Source: Microvirga alba
GTDB taxonomy: Bacteria > Pseudomonadota > Alphaproteobacteria > Rhizobiales > Beijerinckiaceae
NCBI RefSeq assembly: GCF_015694465.1
Contig: NZ_JADQDO010000002.1
Span: 558,001 to 622,000 of the forward strand
Length of the DNA stretch: 64,000 nt
Direction of reading: 5' to 3'
The notes under the pieces are model-generated. The model ran no database searches. It saw only the letters and a list, made by a program, of their open reading frames with translations, and was not told the DNA's origin. Each line of letters begins with the position of its first letter. Position 1 is the first letter of the stretch. Shown here piece after piece: positions 1 through 8,892 of the stretch. Both the position numbers and the translations under genes were made by a program.

Positions 1-101
1 TTGGGATTCTCGAACGAGAAATCCTTGCAATATTGCGCAAGCGCGTTCAGCGCGGGCATGCCGCCGTCCTGCGCTCCGTTGTTTGCCGGGTTGTCGGCCA
101 T
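1..101 (-). CDS. secB: SecB protein-export chaperone (N-terminal part, cut by window edge)
   Basis: Only the first 33 residues are inside the window; the reading frame runs off the left end. They read as a short acidic/polar tail followed by LNALAQYCKDFSFENP, which matches the conserved start of SecB (LxxLAQYxKDLSFENP). SecB is the cytosolic tetrameric chaperone that keeps preproteins unfolded and hands them to SecA. The start is the ATG at 101-99. It diverges from the Tim44-like gene across about 265 bp, an arrangement common in Hyphomicrobiales. The Cys in QYCKD, where Ile is usual, is a minor substitution. Confidence 0.85.
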   Translation of the reverse strand, partial: MADNPANNGAQDGGMPALNALAQYCKDFSFENP

Positions 102-366
102 GGTTTCATGCTCCGCGGTGGGGTCTCGGTCGGGCCCGGACGGTGCGCTTCGTGAAAAGCGCCGGATCGGCAACGGGCCAAGGATCATCGCGCTACCATG
201 CTTCAGTCCCGCGAGGCAAGATTCAGCTCTCTCCTTCGCTTGTCGCAACAAGAGGTGGATGTTACGACCCATAAGCCCCATATGCGAGAAATCACTCCTT
301 TCGCATGGGCGGGCAAAGCCTGGCCGATCATGAGCCAGGAACGGGCAGGCCTAAAACGGATCGACG

Positions 367-1083
367 ATGCAGGATTCCTTCGACATCACGACCCTCATTT
401 TCATCGTTCTCGCGATCTTCGTGATCTGGCGCCTTCGCTCAGTGCTGGGCCAGAAGACTGGAAATGAGCAGCAGCCTTTCGATCCGCTGGCGCGGCGCGA
501 CGCACCCTTGCGTCCGGGCAACGCTTCGGCCGAGCAGGACAACGTCGTGCGCTTGCCCGGCTCCAACGGCGCCCCGCTTCAGGAGACGCCGCCGGCCGAG
601 CGTTGGAAGGGCATCGCCGAACCCGGCACGCCGCTCGCCCGGAACCTCGACGAGATCGCGCGCGCCGAGCCGTCTTTCGACGCCGCCACCTTCCTGGAAG
701 GGGCGAAGGCCGCCTATGAGATGATCGTGACCGCGTTTGCCCAGGGCGATCGCAAGACCCTCAAGGATCTTCTGTCCAAGGACGTTTATGATGGTTTCGA
801 GCGCGCCATCACCGAACGCGAGCGCCGGGGCGAGAAGGTGGAAACCACTTTCGTCTCCATCGACAAGGCCGAGATCCCCGGCATCGAGATGACCGGCAAG
901 ACAGCTCAGGTCGTGGTGCGGTTCCTCTCCAAGCTCATCACCGCGACGCGGGATGCCTCCGGCGCCGTTGTCGATGGCAGCCCGGATGCCGTCGTCGACG
1001 TGACCGATGTGTGGACCTTCGCCCGCACGCTCGGCAGCCGCGATCCCAACTGGCAGCTCGTCGCAACCGAATCGGGGCAATGA
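367..1083 (+). CDS. Tim44/TimA-like membrane-anchored protein
   Basis: 238 residues. An N-terminal hydrophobic segment (about residues 8-23) anchors the protein. A polar, proline-rich linker follows, then a Tim44-like domain from about residue 95 (FLEGAKAAYEMIVTAFAQGD, later VVDVTDVWTFARTLGSRDPNW). The domain is shared with mitochondrial Tim44, which couples Hsp70 to protein import; bacterial members are inner-membrane adaptor-like proteins of uncertain job. It lies opposite secB, and its stop overlaps the mltA start (ATGA), so a cell-envelope or export role is plausible but inferred. Confidence 0.85.
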   Translation: MQDSFDITTLIFIVLAIFVIWRLRSVLGQKTGNEQQPFDPLARRDAPLRPGNASAEQDNVVRLPGSNGAPLQETPPAERWKGIAEPGTPLARNLDEIARAEPSFDAATFLEGAKAAYEMIVTAFAQGDRKTLKDLLSKDVYDGFERAITERERRGEKVETTFVSIDKAEIPGIEMTGKTAQVVVRFLSKLITATRDASGAVVDGSPDAVVDVTDVWTFARTLGSRDPNWQLVATESGQ

Positions 1084-2252
1084 GCCATGCCCGGCGAGTC
1101 GTTTTTGGTTGTCTCGCCTGGGCGTTGACCGTGTCCGCCACTGACGCCGCATCGACGCTGAAAGGCCGGGCGCATCTCGAGCCCTTGCCGTTCTCGGCCC
1201 TCAAAGGCTGGGATGAGGACGATCACGCGGCGGCTTTTCAGGCTTTCCTGCGGTCCTGCCGCTCCCTCGAAGCCCAGTCTTCCGAATTGCGGCCTGCGCA
1301 AAAACCCCATGCGGGCTTGCTCGCCGTCTGCCGCAAGGCGCTCAGCGCCGGGTCGTCTCTCTCGAAAGACGAAGCGCGGCGGTTTTTCGAGGCCCATTTC
1401 CAACCCTATTCCATCGTTCCGGCCTCCGGCGAGGGCTTCCTGACCGGCTATTACGAGCCGGAATTCCAAGGTTCACGCGAAAAGACGGCGATCTATTCCG
1501 TGCCGCTCCTCGCTCGCCCGGACGATCTCGTGACCATTCCTCAGGGCGAGACCCTGCCCGGCCTGGAGGCTGGGCTGCAAGCCGCCCGTCGCCTTCCGAA
1601 CGGCTACGAGCCCTATCCCGACCGCGCGGCCATCGAAAGCGGAGCCCTCGGCTCTCGCGCGAAAGCGCTTGTCTATGTCCGCGAGCCGGGCGAGGCCTTC
1701 ATCATCCATGTGCAGGGCTCGACCCGCATCCGCCTCACCGACGGTTCCGTGATGCGGGTCGCCTATGCGGGCCGCAACGGCCATCCATACACGTCCATCG
1801 GCCGCCTGCTGGTCGAGCGGGGCGAGATGGATCTCGAATCCATGACGCTGGAAAAGCTCATGGGCTGGCTTAAGGACCATCCCGAACCGGCCCGCGAGCT
1901 GATGCGGCGGAACCGGTCCTATATCTTCTTTCGCGAGGCGGACGAGTTGTCGCCGCAGGACGGTCCCATCGGCGGCGCAGGCATTCCGCTCGTTCCCGGC
2001 CGGAGTCTCGCCGTCGACCGTTCCCTGTGGGCCTATGGCCTGCCCTTCTGGCTCGAGGGGCAATTGCCGCTCAGTCTCGAGAGCGCCGAGCCGTTGCAAC
2101 GGCTCATGATCGCGCAGGATACGGGCTCGGCGATTGTTGGGCCGGCGCGGGGCGATTTCTTTTTTGGCAGCGGGGAGGCGGCGGGAACGCGCGCGGGCCT
2201 GCTGCGGCACGCCACCCGGTTCGTGGTGCTCCAGCCCAAAGCCCGGTCATGA
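1080..2252 (+). CDS. mltA: MltA, membrane-bound lytic murein transglycosylase A
   Basis: About 390 residues from the ATG at 1080, which overlaps the upstream stop as ATGA. MltA cleaves the MurNAc-GlcNAc bond of peptidoglycan, leaving 1,6-anhydro ends. An N-terminal export signal (about residues 5-25) precedes the MltA domain (GEGFLTGYYEPEFQGS). The C-terminal 3D domain carries the catalytic-Asp region (AQDTGSAIVGPARGDFFFG). A Cys at residue 11 follows too short a hydrophobic stretch to be a convincing lipobox. It is translationally coupled with the Tim44-like gene before it and the Smr gene after it. Confidence 0.93.
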   Translation: MSHARRVVFGCLAWALTVSATDAASTLKGRAHLEPLPFSALKGWDEDDHAAAFQAFLRSCRSLEAQSSELRPAQKPHAGLLAVCRKALSAGSSLSKDEARRFFEAHFQPYSIVPASGEGFLTGYYEPEFQGSREKTAIYSVPLLARPDDLVTIPQGETLPGLEAGLQAARRLPNGYEPYPDRAAIESGALGSRAKALVYVREPGEAFIIHVQGSTRIRLTDGSVMRVAYAGRNGHPYTSIGRLLVERGEMDLESMTLEKLMGWLKDHPEPARELMRRNRSYIFFREADELSPQDGPIGGAGIPLVPGRSLAVDRSLWAYGLPFWLEGQLPLSLESAEPLQRLMIAQDTGSAIVGPARGDFFFGSGEAAGTRAGLLRHATRFVVLQPKARS

Positions 2253-2812
2253 TGAAACGCCGCCGGTCCCGCCAGCTCTCGTCCGAAGAGCGTCGGCTTT
2301 GGGCCCATGTGGCCCGGGACGTGAAGCCCATGAAGGGCAAGATGCTGCCGCCCGAGCCCGAGCCGGAGGAACGACCCTCCACCGCGCCCGCGCCGACCAT
2401 CGTGCTGCCGTCCTCGCCGCCGCCGCGGCCCGTGGCGAAGCCCGCCCTGACCCCGCTCGCGCCGGTCGAGCGCAAGACCCTGCAGGCCCTGCGCCGGGGC
2501 ACCCGTACGGTGGACAGCGTCATCGACCTGCATGGAATGCGCCAGACCGAGGCGCATTTCGCGCTCTTCGGCTTTCTCCACCGGGCGCAGGAATCGGGAC
2601 AGGTCATCGTCCTCGTCATCACCGGCAAGGGTGGGCCGTCGTCCAGTCATTCCTTGTTCGATGAGCGCGGCGTGTTGCGCCGCATGGTGCCGCATTGGCT
2701 GCGCTTGCCGGAATTGCGGTCGGTCGTGGTTGGTTTCGAGGAAGCCTCTCCCCAGCATGGCGGATCCGGTGCACTCTATGTCCGGCTTCGCCGCCGGCGC
2801 GGCGCGGGATGA
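2249..2812 (+). CDS. Smr/MutS2-domain protein
   Basis: 187 residues from the ATG at 2249 (a second ATG follows directly), overlapping the mltA stop by 4 bp. The basic N-terminus and proline-rich linker (about residues 30-75) lead to an Smr domain with the signature IDLHGM near residue 92 and TGKG further on. Smr domains bind nucleic acid and several are nucleases. Stand-alone alphaproteobacterial members of this length are common and mostly uncharacterised. Tight packing with mltA and a downstream XRE gene suggests one transcript. Confidence 0.9.
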   Translation: MMKRRRSRQLSSEERRLWAHVARDVKPMKGKMLPPEPEPEERPSTAPAPTIVLPSSPPPRPVAKPALTPLAPVERKTLQALRRGTRTVDSVIDLHGMRQTEAHFALFGFLHRAQESGQVIVLVITGKGGPSSSHSLFDERGVLRRMVPHWLRLPELRSVVVGFEEASPQHGGSGALYVRLRRRRGAG

Positions 2813-2816
2813 TCGG

Positions 2817-3245
2817 ATGACCCCTTTCGGCGAACGGGTGCGGCAGCTGCGCCGCGAGCGCGGGCTTCTCCTCAAGGACATGGCCGCGCATCTGGGCGTG
2901 TCGAGTGCCTATCTTTCGGCGCTGGAGCGCGGCGAGCGCGGCAAGCCGACCTGGGCGCTGATCCAGGGGGTTCTGCAATATTTCAACATCATCTGGGACG
3001 AAGCCGATGCCCTTGCCCGGCTGGCCGACATCTCCGACCCGAGGGTGAGGATCGACACGGCGGGCACGGACCCGCGCGCAACGCTCCTCGCGAACCGGCT
3101 GGCGCGGGAGATCAAGGCGCTTTCCGAGGCCGATCTCGAAAAAATTCTCGCGATCCTCGACAATGCGCAGGAAAAGGGCCGGCGCGGCCCCGATTCCGGC
3201 GCGGCGGCGCAGGAAGCAGACCGCGAATCCTCACCCAGACCGTGA
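2817..3245 (+). CDS. XRE-family helix-turn-helix regulator
   Basis: 142 residues. The N-terminal HTH_3 domain (about residues 5-60) has the usual pattern: RVRQLRRERGLLLKDMA, then SSAYLSALERGERGKP. The C-terminal part is alpha-helical and polar and may mediate oligomerisation. The start chosen is the ATG at 2817, 4 nt after the Smr stop, because the HTH begins immediately after it. This regulator is usually found behind mltA-smr in Hyphomicrobiales; its targets are unknown. It might control its own operon. Confidence 0.85.
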   Translation: MTPFGERVRQLRRERGLLLKDMAAHLGVSSAYLSALERGERGKPTWALIQGVLQYFNIIWDEADALARLADISDPRVRIDTAGTDPRATLLANRLAREIKALSEADLEKILAILDNAQEKGRRGPDSGAAAQEADRESSPRP

Positions 3246-3283
3246 GGAGGACCGCCGATGTATCCTGACCCCGGGAAGAACCA

Positions 3284-3976
3284 ATGGCTACCGATGACCG
3301 CCTAATCTCTGTTTCAGGAGAGCGTCTCGACCGCTCAGCCATTGGGGCTTTCCTGAACCAGAACACTCCCATCAGGCTCATCGACTGCAATCTTGAGGAG
3401 GCCGATCTCTCGCGCCTCGATCTGACAGGCTGGCACTTCGAAAAATGCGTTTGTCGAAATGTCAAAATGACCGGAGCAACCCTTGTGAACTCAACATGGA
3501 AGGGATGCCGAGGAGGGGTCGCCGATTTTGCGGGCGCCTCCCTCAACGAAGCAGTCTTGCAATCGTGCGACTTCAATAACGGCAATTTCCGAGGAGCCTC
3601 CCTCACCTCCGCTACGTTTCAAAGTTGTAAAATGATTGGAGCCGATCTGAGTGAAGCGAGGCACCTCAATGTTACGTTCGAGGAAATTCTGTTCGCCGAT
3701 GCAAAGCTTCCGAACTTCAGTTTCCGAAAGGCGAGGCTGAGACAGATCGATTTTGGACAGGCTGATCTGCGGAAATGTGACTTCCGGGACGCATGGTTCG
3801 AGGAATGCAGCTTGCGTGATGCCAATCTGAGGGATGCCCGGTTCGATGGTGCGGACCTCCGCGGAGCAGACCTTGGCGGCATCCGGCTGATGGATGCCAA
3901 GCAATTCAAGGGAGCGACGATCTCTCGAGCGCAGGCCAGTCAACTGTTGTCGGAACTGGGGATCCACGTGCGCTGA
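3284..3976 (+). CDS. Pentapeptide-repeat protein
   Basis: 230 residues, nearly all built of A(D/N)LxX-type five-residue repeats (for example EEADLSRLDLTG, DANLRDARFDGADLRGADLG), predicting a right-handed quadrilateral beta-helix. Such proteins include DNA-mimicking gyrase protectors (Qnr, MfpA, McbG), but most have no known role and nothing here identifies a target. There is no signal peptide. Base composition and codon use are visibly more AT-rich than the neighbours (for example ctaatctctgtttcagg at its 5' end), which suggests acquisition by transfer. It stands alone between the XRE gene and adenosine kinase. Confidence 0.88.
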   Translation: MATDDRLISVSGERLDRSAIGAFLNQNTPIRLIDCNLEEADLSRLDLTGWHFEKCVCRNVKMTGATLVNSTWKGCRGGVADFAGASLNEAVLQSCDFNNGNFRGASLTSATFQSCKMIGADLSEARHLNVTFEEILFADAKLPNFSFRKARLRQIDFGQADLRKCDFRDAWFEECSLRDANLRDARFDGADLRGADLGGIRLMDAKQFKGATISRAQASQLLSELGIHVR

Positions 3977-4105
3977 GGTTTTGGAAGCCTGGCGCGAGCG
4001 TTAGGAAGATGCGGTGCGGCCCGAACGCCCTTGTTGCAGGCCCCGGCCCTTGACCGCTCTCGCGTCGGATGCGAAAGCGCAACTTTGCTCAAGCTCCGGT
4101 TGCTC

Positions 4106-5107
4106 ATGTCCCAGAATCGCATCGACGTGCTCACGCTCGGCAACGCCATCGTTGACGTGCTAGCCCATACGGATGAAGCCTTCCTCGTCGCCAAGAACGT
4201 CCACAAGGGCGCCATGCAGCTCATCGACGAGGCGCGAGCCGAGGAGCTTTATGGCGATATGGGGCAGGCCATCATCGTCTCCGGCGGTTCGGCGGCGAAC
4301 ACGGCGGCGGGCGTCGCTTCGCTCGGCGTCAAGGCGGGCTTCATCGGCAAGGTGAAGAACGACGAGACCGGGCGCCTTTTCGCGCATGATCTCAAATCCA
4401 TCGCCGTGCATTACGACGTCGCGTTCGCCGAGGATGGCCCCGCCACGGCGCGCAGCTTCATCCTGGTGACGCCGGATGGCGAGCGCACCATGAACACCTA
4501 TCTCGGTGCGTGCCAGAACCTGACCCCGGACGACATCCATGAGGATACGGTTCGCTCCTCGTCGATCGTCTATCTCGAAGGCTATCTGTGGGATCCCCCG
4601 GCGGCCAAGGAAGCGTTCCGCAAGGCGGTGAAGATCGCCCACCAGGCGGGCAACAAGGTCGCGCTCACCCTCTCCGACGCCTTCTGCGTCGATCGCTACC
4701 GCGATGAGTTCCTGACCCTCATGCGCGACGGCAGCCTCGACATTCTGTTCGCGAACATTCACGAGCTCCAGAGCCTCTACGGGACCTCCGATCCGGAAAG
4801 CGCCCTCGCCGCTCTGCGTGAGGAAAAGCTGTTGGGCGTCGTCACCCGCTCGGCGGATGGCGCGCTCGTGGTCAGCCGTGGCGAAACCCGCGCGGTCAAG
4901 GCGTTCCCGGTCGATCGCGTGATCGACACCACGGGCGCGGGCGACCTTTTCGCCTCCGGCTTCCTCGCCGGACTGACCCAGGACCTCGATCTCGTCGATT
5001 GCGCCCGCCTCGGCGGCCTCGCGGCGGCGGAAGTCATCAGCCATCTCGGCGCCCGTCCGCAGACGGATCTGCGCGATCTCGCGCGGCAGGAAGGCCTGTT
5101 GGCGTAA
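4106..5107 (+). CDS. Adenosine kinase / PfkB-family sugar kinase
   Basis: 333 residues of the ribokinase/PfkB fold. The N-terminal LGNAIVDVLA and SGGSAANTAAG motifs and the C-terminal DTTGAGDLFASGFLAGL motif, with its catalytic Asp and anion hole, are intact. Hyphomicrobial proteins of this type are annotated as adenosine kinase (adenosine + ATP to AMP + ADP), a salvage step; substrate specificity cannot be proved from sequence. The frame is open upstream to 4031, but MSQNRIDVLTLGN from 4106 matches the family start. It converges on coaA across a hairpin-rich repeat. Confidence 0.88.
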   Translation: MSQNRIDVLTLGNAIVDVLAHTDEAFLVAKNVHKGAMQLIDEARAEELYGDMGQAIIVSGGSAANTAAGVASLGVKAGFIGKVKNDETGRLFAHDLKSIAVHYDVAFAEDGPATARSFILVTPDGERTMNTYLGACQNLTPDDIHEDTVRSSSIVYLEGYLWDPPAAKEAFRKAVKIAHQAGNKVALTLSDAFCVDRYRDEFLTLMRDGSLDILFANIHELQSLYGTSDPESALAALREEKLLGVVTRSADGALVVSRGETRAVKAFPVDRVIDTTGAGDLFASGFLAGLTQDLDLVDCARLGGLAAAEVISHLGARPQTDLRDLARQEGLLA

Positions 5108-5126
5108 ATCGAATGCTTCCCGTTTT

Positions 5127-5232
5127 ACCTCTCCCCACTGGGGAGAGGTCGAGCGAAGCCAGGGTGAGGGTACGCCCTCATCGGGTAGACCTGTAACCCC
5201 TCACCCCAACCCTCTCCCTAAAGGAGAGGGAG
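5127..5232. repeat. Intergenic hairpin repeat, cctctcccc type
   Basis: The hairpin acctctccccactggggagaggt (5127-5149) is followed by gcgaagccagggtgaggg, and then by an inverted counterpart (cccctcaccccaaccctctccc ... aggagagggag). The element sits between the convergent ends of the adenosine kinase and coaA genes, so it could act as a two-way terminator. A relative lies at 44121-44286. Such sequences are widespread in GC-rich proteobacterial genomes. Confidence 0.75.
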
Positions 5233-5245
5233 CGGGCGCGTGACC

Positions 5246-6256
5246 TTAAAGCCTTCTCAGCGCCACCGTCTCGATACGATGGCTTGCGCCCTTCTTCAGG
5301 ATCAGGCTCGCGCGCTGGCGGGTCGGGACGATGTTTTCGCGCAGGTTCAGCAGGTTGATGCGGTTCCACAGGCCCTCGGCGATCGCGATGGCCTCGTCCT
5401 CGGGCAGCTCCGCATAGCGGCGGAAGAACGAGAGCGGGTCGCGGAAAGCGGTGTGGCGCAGGCGCAGGAAGCGGTTGACGTACCAGCGGTGAAGATCGGC
5501 CTCGTCGGCGTCGATATAGACCGAGAAATCAAAGAAATCGGACACGAAGGGAATCGCGGTGCCGTCTTTCGGCATGCGCGCCGGCTGAAGCACGTTGAGG
5601 CCTTCGACGATGAGGATGTCCGGCCGGTCGACCACCGTCTCCTCGCCCGGCACCACGTCATAGACCAGGTGCGAATAAAGCGGCGCGCGCACGTTGCGCT
5701 TGCCGGCCTTGATGTCGGCGAGAAAGCGCAACAGCGCGCCGGTGTCGTAGCTCTCGGGAAAGCCTTTGCGCTCCATCAGGCCCAGACGGGTCAACTCGGC
5801 ATTCGGCAAAAGAAACCCGTCCGTCGTGACGAGATCGACCTTCGGGGTGTTGGGCCAGCGGGCGAGCAGCGCCTTCAGCACGCGGGCGGTGGTGGATTTT
5901 CCGACCGCGACAGACCCCGCGACCCCGATGATATAGGGCACCTTGCCGTCGTTTTCGGCGAGCAGGAAGCGCTGCGTCGCCTTGAACAACCCTTGCGTCG
6001 CCGCGACGTAGAGGGAAAGCAGGCGCGACAGCGGCAGATAGATCGCTGCCACTTCGTCCAGCGAAATCGGATCATTGAGGGATTGCAGCTGCACCACTTC
6101 GTCGGCGGTGAGTGTCATCGGCGCGTCGGCGCGAAGCTTGGCCCACTCGTCGCGCTGGAAAATGCGATAGGGCGAGAGCCCGTCATCCGTCTCAGGCGCC
6201 GACACCACGTTCAGTTGGTCCATGAGAGCCACCTTTTCAGGTTTGGGCAGGATCAT
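5246..6256 (-). CDS. coaA: Pantothenate kinase, type I (CoaA)
   Basis: 336 residues; phosphorylates pantothenate in the first, regulated step of coenzyme A synthesis. The P-loop [13 protein letters not shown] lies near residue 110, and the family motifs [13 protein letters not shown] and [12 protein letters not shown] are present. Length is normal for prokaryotic type I enzymes with the family N-terminal extension. The start is either the ATG at 6256 or that at 6223; the downstream one would drop 11 residues. It is the last gene of the his operon, 12 bp after hisE, a linkage typical of the order. Confidence 0.95.
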   Translation of the reverse strand: MILPKPEKVALMDQLNVVSAPETDDGLSPYRIFQRDEWAKLRADAPMTLTADEVVQLQSLNDPISLDEVAAIYLPLSRLLSLYVAATQGLFKATQRFLLAENDGKVPYIIGVAGSVAVGKSTTARVLKALLARWPNTPKVDLVTTDGFLLPNAELTRLGLMERKGFPESYDTGALLRFLADIKAGKRNVRAPLYSHLVYDVVPGEETVVDRPDILIVEGLNVLQPARMPKDGTAIPFVSDFFDFSVYIDADEADLHRWYVNRFLRLRHTAFRDPLSFFRRYAELPEDEAIAIAEGLWNRINLLNLRENIVPTRQRASLILKKGASHRIETVALRRL

Positions 6257-6268
6257 GCCCGACCAAAT

Positions 6269-6589
6269 TCAGCGCGGTCGCGCGGCCTTCTCGGCAAGTC
6301 CCGATTGCGCCGTCCGGCGCTCCAGCTCAGCCATCACGTCACTTAGCGGAATATGGGCACCGTGCAACACCACCAACAGATGATACAGCACGTCGGCGGC
6401 CTCCGCGGTCAGGTTTTCGCGATCCTGCAACACGGCGGCGATTGCGGCTTCTACCGCCTCCTCGCCGAGCTTCTTCGCGGCGCGCGCGGGTCCATCCGAC
6501 AGCAACTTCGCCGTATAGGATTCCGACGCCGGAGCGGAGGCGCGCTCGGCGACGATGCGGGCGAGGTCGTTGAGGGTGAAGGAGGTCAT
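6269..6589 (-). CDS. hisE: Phosphoribosyl-ATP pyrophosphohydrolase (HisE)
   Basis: 106 residues, a stand-alone MazG-like all-alpha pyrophosphatase. It converts phosphoribosyl-ATP to phosphoribosyl-AMP in step 2 of histidine synthesis. The motifs [14 protein letters not shown] (metal-binding Glu residues) and [13 protein letters not shown] are present. In E. coli this activity is fused to HisI; here it is separate, as usual in alphaproteobacteria, and no hisI is in the window. It lies about 110 bp downstream of hisF and just ahead of coaA. Confidence 0.95.
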   Translation of the reverse strand: MTSFTLNDLARIVAERASAPASESYTAKLLSDGPARAAKKLGEEAVEAAIAAVLQDRENLTAEAADVLYHLLVVLHGAHIPLSDVMAELERRTAQSGLAEKAARPR

Positions 6590-6698
6590 GGCTTGGACTT
6601 CTTTTGACGTCGCGACCCTTAACGCAATTTTACCGGGAAGGGCCAGTTTTCTGAATGCCGGAAAACGCTTCAGTTAGAGGAGAGCAGGTCGCGGTTCC

Positions 6699-7502
6699 TC
6701 AATGCGGCGTGTTTTTCGTCATTGCCGGCTTGTCCAGCCGAACATTCAGCCCCGCCTTCGCCATGTATTCCTTCGCTTCGGCGATGGTATACGTGCCGAA
6801 GTGGAAGATCGAGGCGGCCAGCACCGCGCTGGCGTGGCCGTCGCGGATGCCCTCGACCAGGTGGTCGAGATTGCCGACGCCGCCGGAGGCGATGATCGGC
6901 ACGGAGACGGCGTCCGCGATCGCGCGCACCAGCGGCAGGTCGTAGCCGCCCTTGGTGCCGTCCCGGTCCATGGAGGTGACGAGAAGTTCGCCCGCGCCGA
7001 GTTCGGTCACCTTCTTCGCGAAGGCGATGGCATCGAGGCCCGTGGATTTGCGTCCGCCATGGGTAAAGATCTCCCAGCGCGGCTTCTCGCCCTCCCCCGA
7101 CACCTTCTTGGCGTCGATGGCGACGACGATGCACTGGCTGCCGAATTTCTCCGCCGCTTCGCGCACGAAATCCGGATTGTTCACGGCCGCCGTGTTGATC
7201 GAGACCTTGTCGGCTCCGGCCAGCAGCAGCTTGCGGATGTCCTCGACCGTGCGCACGCCGCCGCCGACGGTGAGCGGCATGAAACAGGCCTCGGCCGTGC
7301 GCTGCACCACATCGAGCAGGATGCCGCGCGCCTCATGGCTCGCGGTGATGTCAAGGAAGCAGAGTTCGTCGGCCCCCGCCGCGTCATAAGCTTTCGCAGC
7401 CTCGACCGGATCGCCCGCATCGCGCAGATCGACGAATTGCACGCCCTTGACGACGCGGCCGTCCTTGACATCGAGGCAGGGAATGAGGCGGACCTTCAAC
7501 AT
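6699..7502 (-). CDS. hisF: Imidazole glycerol phosphate synthase cyclase subunit (HisF)
   Basis: 267 residues, a (beta/alpha)8 barrel that uses ammonia delivered by HisH to form imidazole glycerol phosphate and AICAR. The catalytic Asp pair is in [12 protein letters not shown] (near residue 11) and [12 protein letters not shown]. The phosphate-binding loops GGGVRT and ASGGVGN are intact. Its ATG overlaps the hisA stop as ATGA, indicating translational coupling. Confidence 0.96.
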   Translation of the reverse strand: MLKVRLIPCLDVKDGRVVKGVQFVDLRDAGDPVEAAKAYDAAGADELCFLDITASHEARGILLDVVQRTAEACFMPLTVGGGVRTVEDIRKLLLAGADKVSINTAAVNNPDFVREAAEKFGSQCIVVAIDAKKVSGEGEKPRWEIFTHGGRKSTGLDAIAFAKKVTELGAGELLVTSMDRDGTKGGYDLPLVRAIADAVSVPIIASGGVGNLDHLVEGIRDGHASAVLAASIFHFGTYTIAEAKEYMAKAGLNVRLDKPAMTKNTPH

Positions 7503-8245
7503 CAGGCATTCTCCCGCCGCACGGTCCGCAAGAGCGCCAGCGCCTGATCCGGGTCGATGCGTCCGTCATAGAGCGCGCGGCCGGAAATCGCGCCTCCGAG
7601 CACGGCGCAGTCCGGTTGCGTGAGGCGCTCGATATCCGCCATGGAGGCGAGGCCGCCAGACGCGATGACGGGGATCGAAACCGCCTTCGCCAGCGCCAGC
7701 GTCATCGGGATGTTGAGGCCCTTCAGGATGCCGTCGCGGGCGATGTCGGTGTAGATGATCGCGGCAACGCCCGCATCCTCGAAGCGGCGGCCGAGTTCTT
7801 CCGCCGTCAGGGTCGAGGTCTGGGCCCAGCCCTCAACGGCCACGAGTCCGTCCTTGGCGTCGATGCCGACCGCGATCTTGCCGGGGTGAAGCCGCGCGGC
7901 CTCGCGCACGAAAGCGGGGTCGCGGACAGCCGCGGTGCCGATGATGACGCGGGCCACGCCCTTGGCGAGCCAGCCCTCGACCGTCTTCATGTCGCGGATG
8001 CCGCCGCCGAGCTGTACCGGAATTTTGATGCGCTTGAGAATCGCCTCAACCGCGGCCGCGTTCATAGGCTTGCCGGCGAATGCGCCGTCGAGATCGACCA
8101 CATGCAGCCACTCGAAGCCCTGCTGCTCGAAAGCGGCTCCTTGCGCGGCAGGATCGTCGTTGAACACGGTCGCCTGGTCCATGTCGCCCTGGATCAGGCG
8201 GACGCAGCGGCCCTCTTTGAGGTCGATGGCGGGAAAGAGAATCAC
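7502..8245 (-). CDS. hisA: ProFAR isomerase (HisA)
   Basis: About 247 residues, a (beta/alpha)8 barrel isomerising ProFAR to PRFAR. The catalytic Asp residues are in [14 protein letters not shown] and [11 protein letters not shown]; the phosphate site GGGIRD is present. The start chosen is GTG at 8245, giving [10 protein letters not shown] and a GTGA overlap with the hisH stop, which matches relatives. A second GTG at 8254 would add three residues and a 13 bp overlap. Confidence 0.95.
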   Translation of the reverse strand: MILFPAIDLKEGRCVRLIQGDMDQATVFNDDPAAQGAAFEQQGFEWLHVVDLDGAFAGKPMNAAAVEAILKRIKIPVQLGGGIRDMKTVEGWLAKGVARVIIGTAAVRDPAFVREAARLHPGKIAVGIDAKDGLVAVEGWAQTSTLTAEELGRRFEDAGVAAIIYTDIARDGILKGLNIPMTLALAKAVSIPVIASGGLASMADIERLTQPDCAVLGGAISGRALYDGRIDPDQALALLRTVRRENA

Positions 8246-8892
8246 GGGCGCCACCTTAAAAAATTGGCGATGAGCTTCAGGCCGAGAGCCTGGCTCTTTT
8301 CGGGGTGAAATTGGGTGCCGACGATGTTGTCGCGCGCCACCATGGCGGTCACGGGCCCGCCATAGGAGGTGGTGGCGACAATGTCGCGGCCATCGGCGGC
8401 CTGCAGCGCATAGGAATGCACGAAATAGGCATGCAGGCCGTTCGGCCCGGTCTCGATACCGGCGAGCAACGGATGGTGGTGGCGCACCTCAAGGGTGTTC
8501 CAGCCCATATGCGGAATTTTCAAGCTCGGATCGTCCGGGACGATGGCTTTGACGTCGCCGTGAATCCAATCGAGGCCATCCGAGGTCACATGCTCCAGGC
8601 CGCGCGTCGCCATGAGCTGCATGCCGACGCAGATGCCCAGGAACGGATGGCCCTTGTCCCGCACCACGCGGTTCAAGGCGTCGACCATGCCGGGAACGGC
8701 GTTAAGCCCGCGCCGGCAATCGGCGAAGGCGCCGACGCCCGGCAGCACGATCCGGTCGGCCTTGGCGACCACATCCGGGTCGGAGGTGACGGTGATGGTG
8801 TCCGACAGCCCAGCCTCGCGTGCGGCGCGCTCGAAAGCCTTCGCGGCGGAGTGCAGGTTACCGGACCCGTAATCGACGATCGCAAGGCTCAC
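8242..8892 (-). CDS. hisH: Imidazole glycerol phosphate synthase glutamine amidotransferase (HisH)
   Basis: 216 residues, a class I glutaminase supplying ammonia to HisF. The nucleophile elbow is [12 protein letters not shown] (Cys), and the partner His/Glu are in [10 protein letters not shown]. The oxyanion region [12 protein letters not shown] is present. The start is GTG at 8892 (product begins [15 protein letters not shown]), overlapping the DUF2628 stop as GTGA. The frame stays open upstream, but that stretch is the DUF2628 gene in another frame. Confidence 0.95.
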   Translation of the reverse strand: MSLAIVDYGSGNLHSAAKAFERAAREAGLSDTITVTSDPDVVAKADRIVLPGVGAFADCRRGLNAVPGMVDALNRVVRDKGHPFLGICVGMQLMATRGLEHVTSDGLDWIHGDVKAIVPDDPSLKIPHMGWNTLEVRHHHPLLAGIETGPNGLHAYFVHSYALQAADGRDIVATTSYGGPVTAMVARDNIVGTQFHPEKSQALGLKLIANFLRWRP

